Shown here: positions 33,337 to 43,431 of the stretch, one piece after another
How positions within the stretch are numbered: position 1 is the stretch's first letter
How the letters are laid out: each line of letters begins with the position of its first letter
Source of the DNA: Pusillimonas caeni
Lineage (GTDB): Bacteria > Pseudomonadota > Gammaproteobacteria > Burkholderiales > Burkholderiaceae_B
Assembly: GCF_003545815.1 (NCBI RefSeq)
Contig: NZ_PDUW01000013.1
Span: 1 to 64,000 of the forward strand
DNA length: 64,000 nt
Direction: 5' to 3'
Made by a program: the position numbers and the translations under genes
Notes under the pieces: model-generated
Told to the model about the DNA's origin: nothing
Database searches by the model: none
Seen by the model: the letters and a program-made list of their open reading frames with translations, nothing else

Positions 33337-34659
33337 CTATTTTTCGCGCATCAGCCTGGTTGCCTGGGCCGACGCGGTGTTGAGCGCGGTCGGAGCGGAC
33401 TGCTCGCCGCTGAGGGCGCGTTGCAGCGTCAGATGGAACATGGCGCGGATCTTGGGATAGTTCTTGATCTTGAACGAACTGGCGGTGACCGCGGGCTTCT
33501 GATTGTAGACCGCGACGAGATGGCGCCAGTCGCCCAGATTGCGGTAGTAGCTGTCGCCCGTGGCCGCAAACGCCTGTTCGGTCAGCGGCAGGAAGCCGGT
33601 TTCCTGGTACCAGGCGGCGGCGTTCTCGGGCTGGGTCAGCCACGCCAGGAATTCGGCCACGGCTTTTTCCTGGTCGGCGCTTTGTCCTGCGGTAAGCCAG
33701 AAGGCCGCGCCGTCCACGAAAGGATTGCCCGGCTGCTTGGTGACCTGCGGGTAATACGGCAGGCCCGACACGCCGAAGTCGAGCGAACGCGCCTCGCGGA
33801 AGGCGCCCAGGTTGCCCGACTCGGACAGCAGCACGGCGCACTCGTTGTTGGCGAAGCGCTGCGTGGCGCTGCTGTCGAACTCGGGCTTGACCATCAGTTC
33901 GCTGCGCACCCAGCTTATCATCAGCGACAGATGGCGCACATACACCGTATCGAAGGCGAAGGACGGCGCGCCCTTGGCCTTGCCGTTCTGGTTCGAGGTG
34001 AAGAACTGGTTGTTGACGGCCGCCAGGTTCTCCAGATTGATCGATACCGGCTGGTCGCTGGTGGCGGGGCAGTTGCGGGTGGCCTTGTTGGCCAGGTCGA
34101 CGAGCTGGCCCTGCAGCTCGCTCCAGGCGCGATTGGGCACCTCGGGCTTCAGGCCGGCTTTCTTGAAAGCGCCGATGTTGTAATACATGACCGGCACTTC
34201 GGCCATGTAGGGGAAGGCCAGCAGGCGGCTCTTGTCGTCGCGGGCGAAGCCGCTTTCGGGGTGGATGAACCACTTGGCATCCTTGATCGGATGCTTGGCC
34301 AGCAGCGAATACAAGGGCTTGACGTTGCTGTGGCCGTCGTTCTGGTCGGGCGAGCGCCTGGCTTCGAGCTGCACCAGGTTGGGCGCGGCGCCCTTGGCGC
34401 TGCGCGCCAGCTTGCTTTCCAGCACTTCGGGGCTGTTGAAAGATTCGAGCCGCACCTTGACATCGCCGCTTTGGCGATTGAACTGCTTGACGAGCTTTTC
34501 GAAAACCGTGGAATTGTGGGCGTTGAGGGCGTGCCACACCGTGATGTCGGTTGCCGCAGCGGCCGGCGACATGGCTGCCAGGGCGGCCGCCACGGCCGCC
34601 CCGCCCACCGCCTTCGGCATACGCTGGAGCCGGGTGCCGAAAAGACGATGTACTTTCAT
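33337..34659 (-). CDS. ugpB: Periplasmic sn-glycerol-3-phosphate-binding protein, UgpB type
   Basis: A 440-residue extracellular solute-binding protein (family 1). A signal peptide (KAVGGAAVAAALAAMSPAAA) is cut near AAAT; mature protein begins DITVWHALNA. The UgpB pattern (VWHAL, NLVQL, FPYMAEVPVMYYN, KNYPKIRAMF) supports glycerol-3-phosphate or glycerophosphodiesters as ligands. The ugpA, ugpE and ugpC genes are not adjacent, which is unusual because they normally form one operon. dadA ends 10 bp upstream of its start region on the same strand. Confidence 0.85.
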   Translation of the reverse strand: MKVHRLFGTRLQRMPKAVGGAAVAAALAAMSPAAAATDITVWHALNAHNSTVFEKLVKQFNRQSGDVKVRLESFNSPEVLESKLARSAKGAAPNLVQLEARRSPDQNDGHSNVKPLYSLLAKHPIKDAKWFIHPESGFARDDKSRLLAFPYMAEVPVMYYNIGAFKKAGLKPEVPNRAWSELQGQLVDLANKATRNCPATSDQPVSINLENLAAVNNQFFTSNQNGKAKGAPSFAFDTVYVRHLSLMISWVRSELMVKPEFDSSATQRFANNECAVLLSESGNLGAFREARSLDFGVSGLPYYPQVTKQPGNPFVDGAAFWLTAGQSADQEKAVAEFLAWLTQPENAAAWYQETGFLPLTEQAFAATGDSYYRNLGDWRHLVAVYNQKPAVTASSFKIKNYPKIRAMFHLTLQRALSGEQSAPTALNTASAQATRLMREK

Positions 34660-34668
34660 ATGACTAAC

Positions 34669-35922
34669 CTAACCTAGAAAAGGAAACTCGGGCTCCGGAC
34701 GGTTGCCGGAGATCAGGTCGGCCAATGCGCGGCCCGAACCCACGCCCATGGTCCAGCCCAGGGTGCCATGCCCCGTATTGAGATAGAGATTGGGGATGCG
34801 CGTGCGGCCGATCAAAGGGACGTTGGATGGCGTGGACGGGCGAAGTCCCGACCAGAAACGAACATTATCAAAATCGAGCGCGCTTGGAAACAAGGCGCGC
34901 GCCATCTCCCTCAAATTTTCGCAACGAGTTGTATTCAGGGCACGCGAATAGCCGCCCAGTTCGGCAACCCCCGCCATGCGCAGCTGATTGCCCAGGCGCG
35001 AATACACCACCTTGTGGGCGCTGTCGGTCAGGCTGACGGTGGGTGCGGCCATGGCGTCGACGACATCGAACGTGGCCGAATAGCCTTTGGCGGGATACAC
35101 CGGGCAGCGCACTCCCAGAGGATTGACCAGCTGCGGCGTCCAGCTGCCCAGCGCGGCGACGTAGGCGTCCGCGCGCAGCGTCTGGTACAGGCCCTGCGAG
35201 TCGATGAGCTCGACGGCCCGGACCTCGCCGCCGGCCGCCAGCAGGCGGCTCACCTGGGTCGAGAAGCGGAACTCCACCCCCGCCTGTTCCGCCAAGCGGG
35301 CCAGCGCGGTGGTGAACAGGTAGACGTCGCCCGACTCGTCCTCGGCGGTGTAGTCGCCGCCCACGATGGTGGCGCGCGCCGGCGCCAGCGCAGGCTCGAT
35401 CTGAATCACCTCGTCGGCGGTGACGATGCGCCGGTCGAGGCCGAAATCGCGCATCAGGTCGGCGGCGTCCTGCGAAGCGTCGAATTCGACCGGATCCTGG
35501 TAGAAATTGAGAATGCCGCGTTCGAGGTGGTTGTACTCGATGCCCAGCTCGGCGCGCATGTGCTTGAGCGTGGCCAGGCTGTATTCGGACATCGCCACCA
35601 TGGCGCGTATGTTCGGCGCCAGCCGGGACGGCAAGCACTCGCGCAGAAAAGCCAGCCCCCAGGCCCACTGCCGCAGGTCGAGCCGGGGCCGGAACGAAAT
35701 GGGCGCCTTGTCCGATAGCAGCCACTTCAGCATCCGCAATGGCATGCGCGGATTGGCCCAGGGCTCCGAATACGACACCGAGATCTGGCCTCCGTTGGCG
35801 CGGCTGGTTTCCAGCGCCGGGCCGTTCTCACGCTCGATCACGACCACGTCGTGCCCCGCCTGCGACAGCCACCAGGCCGTCGCCGTGCCGATGATTCCGC
35901 TTCCCAGTACCGCTACTTTCAT
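34669..35922 (-). CDS. dadA: D-amino acid dehydrogenase
   Basis: A 417-residue FAD enzyme that oxidises D-amino acids (chiefly D-alanine) to 2-oxoacids, passing electrons to the respiratory chain at the inner membrane. VLGSGIIGTATAWWL at about 5-19 binds FAD; ETSRANGGQIS follows, and NTGHGTLGWTMGVGSG near 385 completes the site. The ATG at 35922 follows aaggtg; a GTG three codons earlier is possible. No dadX racemase is adjacent. Closest match by length and motifs is E. coli DadA (432). Confidence 0.88.
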   Translation of the reverse strand: MKVAVLGSGIIGTATAWWLSQAGHDVVVIERENGPALETSRANGGQISVSYSEPWANPRMPLRMLKWLLSDKAPISFRPRLDLRQWAWGLAFLRECLPSRLAPNIRAMVAMSEYSLATLKHMRAELGIEYNHLERGILNFYQDPVEFDASQDAADLMRDFGLDRRIVTADEVIQIEPALAPARATIVGGDYTAEDESGDVYLFTTALARLAEQAGVEFRFSTQVSRLLAAGGEVRAVELIDSQGLYQTLRADAYVAALGSWTPQLVNPLGVRCPVYPAKGYSATFDVVDAMAAPTVSLTDSAHKVVYSRLGNQLRMAGVAELGGYSRALNTTRCENLREMARALFPSALDFDNVRFWSGLRPSTPSNVPLIGRTRIPNLYLNTGHGTLGWTMGVGSGRALADLISGNRPEPEFPFLG

Positions 35923-35973
35923 GGCTTTCACCTTATAAACGTCGAGCCGCTGCGCGGACCGCGCGGCCCGTGC

Positions 35974-37008
35974 TTAATGCACGTCGGCCTGCGAAGTGAA
36001 GGCGTCGGCAAAGAACGCTTCATCCGGCAGGCCACAGAGCTGCGTGAAGTCCCGGCGGGCGCTTTCCACCATGATGGGCGCGCCACAGGCATAGACCTGA
36101 TGGCCCGAGAGATCGGGCAGATCCTGCATGACGGCCTGGTGCACGAAGCCGGCGCGGCCCGTCCAGCCGTCTTCGGCCTGGGCCTCTGACACCACCGGCA
36201 CATAGCTGAAGCCGGGCAGCGTGCGCGCCCATTCCTGCGCCTTGTCGTGCATGTACAGATCGCGCGGCCGGCGGCCGCCCCAGTACAGCACGGCCGGGCG
36301 CTGCGTGCCCTGGGCGATCATCTGTTCGACGATGGCCTTGATGGGCGCGAAACCCGTGCCGCTGGCCAGGAACACAACTGGCTTGTCGCTGTCTTCGCGC
36401 AGAAAGAACGAGCCCAGCGGACCTTCGACACGCAGGATCTCGCGCAGCTTCATCTGCGTTTCGCCGGCCCCGAATACGTGGTCGGTAAACACCCCGCCCG
36501 GCATATGGCGCAGATGCAGCTCGACCAGGTTTTTTTCGTTGGGCGCGCAGGCCATCGAATAACTGCGGCGGCTGCCGTCCTTGAGAATGAATTCGATGTA
36601 CTGGCCGGCGTAATAGCGAAACGGCTCGGAAGGCGGCAACTGCAGCTGGATGGCCTTCACGTCGTGCGCCAGGTCTTCCAGCCCCATGACGCGCGCGGGC
36701 ATCTTGCGGATCTGTATGTCGCTGGCCATGCGGATCTCGTGCGCCTCGACCACCAGGTCGGAAGTGGGCTTGGCCTGGCAGAACAGGGTATAGCCCTGCG
36801 CCAGTTCTTCCGGCGAAAGAATCTGCGCCGGGCTGGACCCGGCGTCGTAATCGCCCGACACCACCTTGCCCTTGCAGGTGGAGCACGCCCCGGTGCGGCA
36901 ACTGTATGGCAGCACGATGCCCGCCTCCATGGCGCCATCCAGTACGGACTGCCCCGGCGCAACCTGGAACTCGTGCTCGCTGGGCAGCACCTTGACCTTG
37001 AAACTCAT
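35974..37008 (-). CDS. Ferredoxin/flavin reductase (CDP-6-deoxyglucoseen reductase-like)
   Basis: A 344-residue electron-transfer protein. The N-terminal plant-type [2Fe-2S] domain has Cys37, Cys42, Cys45 and Cys77 (YSCRTGACSTC and FCQA). A FAD domain (RRSYSMA, about 150) and NAD domain (FLASGTGFAPIKAI) follow. Order and length match AscD/RfbI-type reductases, widely kept in betaproteobacteria next to housekeeping genes. Here it is 30 bp behind parC on the same strand. The partner oxygenase or dehydratase is unknown. The weakly preceded ATG at 37008 is chosen over a GTG at 37017. Confidence 0.85.
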   Translation of the reverse strand: MSFKVKVLPSEHEFQVAPGQSVLDGAMEAGIVLPYSCRTGACSTCKGKVVSGDYDAGSSPAQILSPEELAQGYTLFCQAKPTSDLVVEAHEIRMASDIQIRKMPARVMGLEDLAHDVKAIQLQLPPSEPFRYYAGQYIEFILKDGSRRSYSMACAPNEKNLVELHLRHMPGGVFTDHVFGAGETQMKLREILRVEGPLGSFFLREDSDKPVVFLASGTGFAPIKAIVEQMIAQGTQRPAVLYWGGRRPRDLYMHDKAQEWARTLPGFSYVPVVSEAQAEDGWTGRAGFVHQAVMQDLPDLSGHQVYACGAPIMVESARRDFTQLCGLPDEAFFADAFTSQADVH

Positions 37009-37038
37009 ACTACGCACTCATCCATAGAAAAAGCCATT

Positions 37039-39342
37039 TTAAGCGCGCCGCAACACCGGCTGCTTGACCTTCAGCGACAGCGCCCTGCCCTTGCGCGCGC
37101 GCTTGCCGATATAGGGCGCCAATTCGCCCGCATCCAGCAGCTGTTCGGTCTGCTTGTTGCGATACACGCCTTCGGCCACGATACCATCCGGACCCGCCGC
37201 CACCCACTGCGCAATGCCGTCGCCCGCATCGAGGCCCATCAGCACCGTGCCGCGGCCGCCGCCCGACAAGGTCTTGAGCTCGGCGAGCTCGACCACCAGG
37301 AAGCGGCCCTTGCCGGTCAGCAGGGCCAGGTGCAGATCGTCGTCCGCCAGCACCAGCGGCTTGAGCAGCGTGTCGTCCTTCTCGAGGTTGACGAACTGCT
37401 TGCCCGCGCGCTGGCGCGTGGTCATGTCCTTGAGCGTGGTGATGAAGCCGTAGCCCAGCCGCGTGCCGATCAGATAGCGCCGGTTCTCGTTGCCGGCCAC
37501 CATCTGCACGATGCGGGCGCCCGCCTCCAGGTCGATCATGGACGTGATGGGCTGGCCGTCGCCGCGGGCCGAGGGCAGGCTGGATACCGCCACGGTGTAG
37601 ACCCGCCCCGTGTTCGACATGGCCACCAGATTGTCCGTACTGCGGCATTCGATGGCGTCGTACATGGCGTCGCCGGCCTTGAAGTTGAATTGCGAGGCGT
37701 CGTGCCCATGCCCCTGCCGGCTGCGCAGCCAGCCCTTCTGCGACACGATGACGGTAACCGGCTCGTCGACCACGCGATTCTCGAGCACGGCCCGTTCGGC
37801 CACCTCGATCAGTGTGCGCCGTTCGTCGCCGTATTGCTTGGCGTCCGCCTCGATCTCCTTGATGATCATGCGCTTGAGGGACGAGGGATTGTCCAGCAGT
37901 TCTTGCAGGCGCTGCTGCTGGTCCTTCTGCTCGGCCAGTTCTTTTTCGATCTTGAAGCCCTCGAGCCGTGCCAGCTGGCGCAGGCGCATCTCCAGGATGT
38001 CTTCCGCCTGCCTTTCCGAAAGATCGAAACGCTGCATCAGGGCGGCGCGCGGCTCGTCGGACTCGCGTATGGTCTGGATCACTTCGTCGACGTTGAGGTA
38101 GACCACCATGCGTCCTTCAAGCACATGGATGCGATCGGTGACTTTGTCCAGGCGATGGCGCGTGCGGCGCGTAACCGTCTCGGTGCGAAAGCCCAGCCAT
38201 TCCGTCAGGATGCGGCGCAGGGGACGCTGGGCCGGGCGCGAATCGGTGCCGATGCACACCAGGTTGATCGGCACGCTGCCTTCCATGCTGGTCTGCGCCA
38301 GCAGCAGATTGACGAATTCGTCGCGATCGACCCGGCTGGTCTTGGGTTCGAACACCAGCCGCACGGCGTCCTCTTTGCCCGACTCGTCTCGCACCGCATC
38401 GAGCACGCCCAGCACCAGGGCCTTGGTCTGCTGCTGGTCGGCGGTCAGGCTCTTCTTGCCCGCTTTGACCTTGGGATTGGTGCGATCTTCGATTTCTTCG
38501 AGGATCTTCTGGGCCGATGTGCCGGGCGGCAGCTCGTACACCACTAGCTGCCACTGGCCGCGCGCCAGCTCTTCGAAGCGCCAGCGCGCGCGCGCCTTGA
38601 TCGAGCCCCTGCCGCTGCCGTAGATATGGGCGATGTCCTCGGGCGAAGAAATGATCTGCCCGCCGCCGGCGAAGTCCGGCCCGGGCACCAGTTCGTGCAG
38701 CGCCTCGTCGGGCAGCTTGGGGTTCTTGAGCAGCGCCACGCAAGCTGACGCTACCTCGCGCAGATTGTGCGAAGGGATTTCCGTGGCCATGCCCACCGCG
38801 ATGCCCGATGCGCCGTTCAGAAGCATGACGGGCAGGCGGGCCGGCAGCAGCAGGGGCTCTTGCTGGCTGCCGTCGTAGTTGGGGATGAAGTCGACCGTTC
38901 CCTCGCCCAGCTCGTCGAGCAGCACGCGCGCAAAAGGCGTCAGGCGGGCCTCGGTATAACGCATGGCCGCCGCGTTGTCGCCGTCGCGCGAGCCGAAGTT
39001 GCCCTGGCCATCGATGAGGGGATAGCGCAGGGAGAAGTCTTGCGCCATGCGCACCATGGCGTCGTAGGCGGCCTGGTCGCCGTGCGGATGGTATTTGCCC
39101 AGCACGTCGCCCACCACGCGCGCGGACTTGACGGGCTTGGCGCCGGGGCCCAGCCCCATGGCGTCCATGGCGTACAGGATGCGCCGCTGCACCGGCTTCT
39201 GGCCGTCGGCCACGTCGGGCAGGGCCCGGCCGCGCACCACCGAAACGGCGTAGTCCAGATAGGCCTGTTCGGCGTAATAGCCCAGCACCAGGCTGTCGCC
39301 GTCGTCGCCGCTGTCGAATAAACCTGCTTGTGTAGTGTCCAT
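37039..39342 (-). CDS. parC: DNA topoisomerase IV subunit A
   Basis: A 767-residue ParC, which with ParE separates linked daughter chromosomes. The winged-helix and tower domains (1-490) are complete, with the catalytic Tyr in AMRYTEARL; the C-terminal beta-pinwheel is present. In the quinolone-resistance region, [15 protein letters not shown], the position matching E. coli Ser80 is Gln90 and that matching Glu84 is Asp94. parE lies 9 bp upstream, so the two form an operon. Confidence 0.95.
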   Translation of the reverse strand: MDTTQAGLFDSGDDGDSLVLGYYAEQAYLDYAVSVVRGRALPDVADGQKPVQRRILYAMDAMGLGPGAKPVKSARVVGDVLGKYHPHGDQAAYDAMVRMAQDFSLRYPLIDGQGNFGSRDGDNAAAMRYTEARLTPFARVLLDELGEGTVDFIPNYDGSQQEPLLLPARLPVMLLNGASGIAVGMATEIPSHNLREVASACVALLKNPKLPDEALHELVPGPDFAGGGQIISSPEDIAHIYGSGRGSIKARARWRFEELARGQWQLVVYELPPGTSAQKILEEIEDRTNPKVKAGKKSLTADQQQTKALVLGVLDAVRDESGKEDAVRLVFEPKTSRVDRDEFVNLLLAQTSMEGSVPINLVCIGTDSRPAQRPLRRILTEWLGFRTETVTRRTRHRLDKVTDRIHVLEGRMVVYLNVDEVIQTIRESDEPRAALMQRFDLSERQAEDILEMRLRQLARLEGFKIEKELAEQKDQQQRLQELLDNPSSLKRMIIKEIEADAKQYGDERRTLIEVAERAVLENRVVDEPVTVIVSQKGWLRSRQGHGHDASQFNFKAGDAMYDAIECRSTDNLVAMSNTGRVYTVAVSSLPSARGDGQPITSMIDLEAGARIVQMVAGNENRRYLIGTRLGYGFITTLKDMTTRQRAGKQFVNLEKDDTLLKPLVLADDDLHLALLTGKGRFLVVELAELKTLSGGGRGTVLMGLDAGDGIAQWVAAGPDGIVAEGVYRNKQTEQLLDAGELAPYIGKRARKGRALSLKVKQPVLRRA

Positions 39343-39351
39343 GATGCTCTC

Positions 39352-41313
39352 TTAGATGTCGACGTCGGCCAGGTTGCCTTTTTCTTCGAGCCAGCTGCGC
39401 CGCTGGCCCGATTCGCCCTTGCCCATCAGCATGTCGAACATGCGCACCGTGGCTTCGACGCCCAGTTCGCCGCAGCTTACGGCCATCAGGCGGCGCGTGT
39501 CGGGGTTCATGGTGGTGTCCCACAACTGTTCGGCGCTCATTTCGCCCAGCCCCTTGAAGCGGCTGATGCTCCATGAGCCCTCGCGCACGCCGTCGGCGCG
39601 CAGCTTGTCCAGCGCCGCATCGAGTTCGCCCTGGTCCAGGCAATACAGTTTGCGCACGGGCCGCTTGCCCAGCGCCGGAACGTCGACCCGGAACAGCGGC
39701 GGCCGGGCGATATAGACATTGCCGGCCTCGACCAGGCGCGGAAAATGCCGGAAGAACAGCGTCAGCAGCAAGACCTGGATATGGGCGCCGTCGACGTCGG
39801 CATCGGACAGGATGCAGATGCGGCCGTAGCGCAGATTGGACAGGTCCACCTTGTCGTCCTGCCCATGCGGGTCGACGCCGATGGCCACGGAAATGTCATG
39901 GATCTCGTTGTTGGCGAACAGGCGGTCGCGCTCGACCTCCCACGAGTTGAGCACCTTGCCGCGCAACGGCAGCACGGCCTGGAATTCCTTGTCGCGGCCC
40001 ATCTTGGCCGAACCGCCGGCCGAGTCGCCCTCGACCAGGAAGATTTCGGTGCGCGAGGCGTCGGACGACTCGCAATCGGTCAGCTTGCCGGGCAGCACCG
40101 CCACCCCCGAACTCTTGCGCTTTTCGACCTTCTGGGCCGAACGCGCACGCGCCTGCGCCTGCCGGATGGCGGTCTCGGCCAGCTTCTTGCCCAGGTCCAC
40201 ATTGGCATGCATGGCCAGTTCAAGCGCATTCTTGACGTAGCCGCCGACCAGGCGCACCGCGTCGCGGCTGTTCAGGCGCTCTTTGATCTGGCCCTGGAAC
40301 TGCGGGTCGAGCACCTTGGCCGACAGGACGAAACTGGCGCGGGCGAACACGTCTTCGGGCAGCAGGCGCACCCCCTTGGGAATCAGGCCGTGCAATTCGG
40401 CGAAGGACTTGACCGCATTGAACAGGCCTTCGCGCAGGCCCGCCTCGTGCGTGCCGCCGGCGGGGGTGGGGATGAGGTTGACATAGGACTCGCGCACCAC
40501 GTTGCCCTCGGTCGTCCAGGCCACCGCCCAGTGCGCGCCCTCGCCTTCGGAGAAGTTTTCGTCGTCTTCGCCGGCGTACTGGCGCCCTTCGAACAGGGGC
40601 ACGATCTTCTCGGCGTCGGCCAGGGCCTCGTTGAGATAGCCCTTGAGGCCGTCTTCGTACTGCCACTGCTGGGTGTCGCCGGTCTTTTCAGTGACGAGCA
40701 CGACCTTGATGCCGCCCAGCAGGACCGCCTTGCTGCGCAGCGAGTGGATCAGTTCGGCCGCCGGAATGGCCGCGCTGTCGAAATACTTGGGATCGGGCCA
40801 GACCCTGACCCGCGTGCCGCTCTTGCGGCGCCCGACCGTATCGGTCTCGGTCAGGGGCTGGGCCACGTTGCCGCCGGCGAACACCAGTTGATGCTCTTTG
40901 CCGTCGCGCCACACCGTGACCTCCAGGCGCGAGGACAAGGCGTTGGTCACCGACACGCCGACGCCATGCAGGCCGCCGGAAAAGGCGTAGGCGCCGCCGC
41001 TTTTCTTGTCGAACTTGCCGCCCGCATGCAGGCGGGTGAAGACGATTTCCACCACCGGCACCTGCTCTTCGGGATGCAGGCCGACCGGAATGCCGCGCCC
41101 GTCGTCCTCGACCGAGATGCTGCCATCGGTATGCAGGGTGACCTTGATCTGCTTGCCATACCCCGCCAGCGCCTCGTCGGCCGCGTTGTCGATGACCTCT
41201 TGCAGCATGTGCAGGGGATTGTCGGTGCGGGTGTACATGCCCGGCCGCTGGCGCACGGGCTCCAGGCCTTTCAGGACCCGGATGGACGCTTCGTCGTAAC
41301 GTGATGTAGCCAA
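39352..41313 (-). CDS. parE: DNA topoisomerase IV subunit B
   Basis: A 653-residue ATPase subunit with the GHKL ATP site (EVIDNAADEA, DDGRGIPVG, GLHGVGVSVTNALS), the transducer domain and the TOPRIM domain (FLVEGDSAGGSAKMGRD and the DADVDGAHI metal site). The open frame runs far upstream to 41565 without any ribosome-binding site. I choose the TTG at 41313, preceded by ggggacaa and giving the family start MATSRYDEASIRVLKGLEPV. It is the first gene of a parE-parC operon. Confidence 0.93.
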   Translation of the reverse strand: MATSRYDEASIRVLKGLEPVRQRPGMYTRTDNPLHMLQEVIDNAADEALAGYGKQIKVTLHTDGSISVEDDGRGIPVGLHPEEQVPVVEIVFTRLHAGGKFDKKSGGAYAFSGGLHGVGVSVTNALSSRLEVTVWRDGKEHQLVFAGGNVAQPLTETDTVGRRKSGTRVRVWPDPKYFDSAAIPAAELIHSLRSKAVLLGGIKVVLVTEKTGDTQQWQYEDGLKGYLNEALADAEKIVPLFEGRQYAGEDDENFSEGEGAHWAVAWTTEGNVVRESYVNLIPTPAGGTHEAGLREGLFNAVKSFAELHGLIPKGVRLLPEDVFARASFVLSAKVLDPQFQGQIKERLNSRDAVRLVGGYVKNALELAMHANVDLGKKLAETAIRQAQARARSAQKVEKRKSSGVAVLPGKLTDCESSDASRTEIFLVEGDSAGGSAKMGRDKEFQAVLPLRGKVLNSWEVERDRLFANNEIHDISVAIGVDPHGQDDKVDLSNLRYGRICILSDADVDGAHIQVLLLTLFFRHFPRLVEAGNVYIARPPLFRVDVPALGKRPVRKLYCLDQGELDAALDKLRADGVREGSWSISRFKGLGEMSAEQLWDTTMNPDTRRLMAVSCGELGVEATVRMFDMLMGKGESGQRRSWLEEKGNLADVDI

Positions 41314-41705
41314 ATTGTCCCCAAATTTCGGTGGATGAAAAAACAGTATTTTACGGACATCGCCCGGCCGGACGTCAACAGCGTGAAAAGAAGCGCGTAC
41401 AAAACGGTCCGCCAAGGCGGCCCGTCGCGAGTCCGCCTCGAGGGACTCGCCGGACCTCGCTCGCTTGTATCGGTAGGCGTTGGATAGGCGCAAAAGCGCC
41501 TTGGTTCCAGCGTCCGGGCATATGCAGCGCCCGCTCGAGAGTGGTATGCTTGGAAAAATCGACAAAAAACCGGCGCCCCATCAATAGAACAACGTTCCGG
41601 CCGTTCCAGCCAGCGCGCATTTCCTAATCAGAAAGCAAACCGGGACGAGGATTACACGGTTTGTCCATCCGCACAGTTTTAGTATCCACATCCATCCTTA
41701 TCACT
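41314..41705. other. Divergent intergenic region parE/trxA (392 bp)
   Basis: No gene is supported here. The region must hold the promoters of parE (leftward) and of trxA (rightward). An AT-richer stretch near 41550-41705 with ttagtatccacat and tatcactatga probably contains the trxA promoter. Confidence 0.4.
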
Positions 41706-42032
41706 ATGAGCGAATTAATACGAAACGTAAGCGATGCCAGCTTCGAGGCCGAGGTATTGCAGGCCGACGGGCCGGTTCTGGTCGACTACTGGGCTGCGTG
41801 GTGCGGCCCTTGCAAAATGATCGCCCCCCTGCTGGACGAGGCCGCCAAGCAGTATGAAGGCCGTGTTACCATTGCGAAACTCAACGTCGACGAAAACCCC
41901 GACACCGCGGCCCGGTTCGGCGTTCGCGGCATCCCCACCCTGATGCTGTTCAAGGACGGCAAGGCCGCCGCGACCAAGGTGGGCGCATTGTCCAAATCCC
42001 AATTGGCCGCCTTCCTCGACGAATCCGTTTAA
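41706..42032 (+). CDS. trxA: Thioredoxin 1
   Basis: A 108-residue thioredoxin, the cytoplasmic disulfide reductant. The active site WCGPC is at residues 32-36, and Pro of the cis-Pro loop (GIPTLMLF) is near residue 76. The start [10 protein letters not shown] is the family start; the frame is open 15 codons further but without a ribosome-binding site. It precedes rho, a neighbourhood common in proteobacteria. Confidence 0.95.
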   Translation: MSELIRNVSDASFEAEVLQADGPVLVDYWAAWCGPCKMIAPLLDEAAKQYEGRVTIAKLNVDENPDTAARFGVRGIPTLMLFKDGKAAATKVGALSKSQLAAFLDESV

Positions 42033-42052
42033 TCGCAATCACCGCCTTGCGC

Positions 42053-42073
42053 GCGGGCCCCTCACGGGCCCGC
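42053..42073. terminator. GC-rich hairpin between trxA and rho
   Basis: The perfect 8-bp stem gcgggccc/gggcccgc has a 5-base loop and no T run. It lies 35 bp before the rho start. It may be a partial terminator or part of the rho leader, which in other bacteria is subject to autoregulatory attenuation. Confidence 0.4.
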
Positions 42074-42107
42074 CACCCACTTTGCACGAATCCCCTTCTT
42101 TCTTCTC

Positions 42108-43364
42108 ATGCATCTCACAGAACTAAAAGCGCTGCACGTTTCGCAGTTGCTCGAAATGGCATCGAGCCTGGACATCGACAACGCCAGCCGCCTGCGCAAG
42201 CAGGAAATCATGTTCGCCATCATGAAAAAGCGCGCCAAGCAGGGCGAGCAGATTTTCGGCGACGGCGTGCTCGAAGTCCTGCCCGACGGCTTCGGCTTCC
42301 TGCGCTCGCCCGATACCTCGTATCTGGCCAGCACCGACGACATCTACATCTCGCCCTCGCAGATACGCCGCTTCAACCTGCACACCGGGGATTCGATCGA
42401 AGGCGAGGTGCGCACGCCCAAGGACGGCGAACGCTATTTCGCCCTGGTCAAGGTGGACAAGGTCAACGGCATGCAGCCCGAGGCCATCAAGCACCGCATC
42501 ATGTTCGAGAACCTGACCCCGCTGCATCCGGACGAGGTCATGACGCTCGAGCGCGACATCAAGAGCGAAGAAAACATCACGGGCCGCATCCTCGACATCT
42601 TCGCGCCGCTGGGCAAGGGCCAGCGCGCGCTGATCGTCGCCAGCCCCAAGTCGGGCAAGACGGTGATGATGCAGCACATCGCCCATGCCATCACCACCAA
42701 CTACCCCGACGCAACCATGATCGTGCTGCTGGTCGACGAACGTCCCGAGGAAGTCACCGAAATGCAGCGCACCGTGCGCGGTGAAGTAGTGGCTTCGACC
42801 TTCGACGAACCCGCCACCCGCCATGTGCAGGTGGCCGAAATGGTCATCGAAAAAGCCAAGCGCCTGGTCGAACTCAAGAAAGACGTGGTGATTCTGCTCG
42901 ACTCCATCACCCGCCTGGCCCGCGCCTACAACACCGTGGTGCCGGCGTCGGGCAAGGTGCTGACCGGCGGCGTGGACGCCAACGCGCTGCAGCGCCCCAA
43001 GCGCTTCTTCGGCGCGGCGCGCAACATCGAAGAAGGCGGCTCGCTCACCATCATCGGCACGGCATTGATCGAAACCGGCAGCCGCATGGACGAAGTCATC
43101 TACGAAGAATTCAAGGGCACGGGCAACTCCGAGGTGCACCTCGAGCGCCGTCTGGCCGAAAAGCGCGTCTACCCGGCCATCAACCTGAACAAATCGGGCA
43201 CCCGCCGCGAAGAGCTGCTCATCAAGCCCGAACTGCTGCAGAAAGTCTGGGTGCTGCGCAAGTTCATCCACGACATGGACGACGTCGCCGCCATGGAATT
43301 CATCCTCGACAAGATTCGCGCCACCAAGACCAATGCCGAATTTTTCGACATGATGAAAAAATAA
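42108..43364 (+). CDS. rho: Transcription termination factor Rho
   Basis: A 418-residue hexameric RNA helicase, almost the length of E. coli Rho (419). The N-terminal Rho-specific domain starts [20 protein letters not shown], a cold-shock-like RNA-binding domain (about 50-120, [13 protein letters not shown]) follows, and the P-loop [10 protein letters not shown] is near 176-185. The Q and R loops are complete. It is transcribed after trxA and followed by gdhA. Confidence 0.97.
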   Translation: MHLTELKALHVSQLLEMASSLDIDNASRLRKQEIMFAIMKKRAKQGEQIFGDGVLEVLPDGFGFLRSPDTSYLASTDDIYISPSQIRRFNLHTGDSIEGEVRTPKDGERYFALVKVDKVNGMQPEAIKHRIMFENLTPLHPDEVMTLERDIKSEENITGRILDIFAPLGKGQRALIVASPKSGKTVMMQHIAHAITTNYPDATMIVLLVDERPEEVTEMQRTVRGEVVASTFDEPATRHVQVAEMVIEKAKRLVELKKDVVILLDSITRLARAYNTVVPASGKVLTGGVDANALQRPKRFFGAARNIEEGGSLTIIGTALIETGSRMDEVIYEEFKGTGNSEVHLERRLAEKRVYPAINLNKSGTRREELLIKPELLQKVWVLRKFIHDMDDVAAMEFILDKIRATKTNAEFFDMMKK

Positions 43365-43431
43365 TCACCACAATCTTCGACAACACCGCCGGGCCCGCGC
43401 GGGTTCGGCGCGCACCACAGAGCACCACTTG

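Noticed and set aside
36247-38547. 766-codon open frame opposite parC and the flavin reductase gene
   Set aside because: A shadow of two conserved genes in high-GC sequence, with no domain recognisable.
41314-41565. N-terminal extension of ParE
   Set aside because: No ribosome-binding site, no similarity to ParE; the TTG at 41313 behind ggggacaa gives the family N-terminus.
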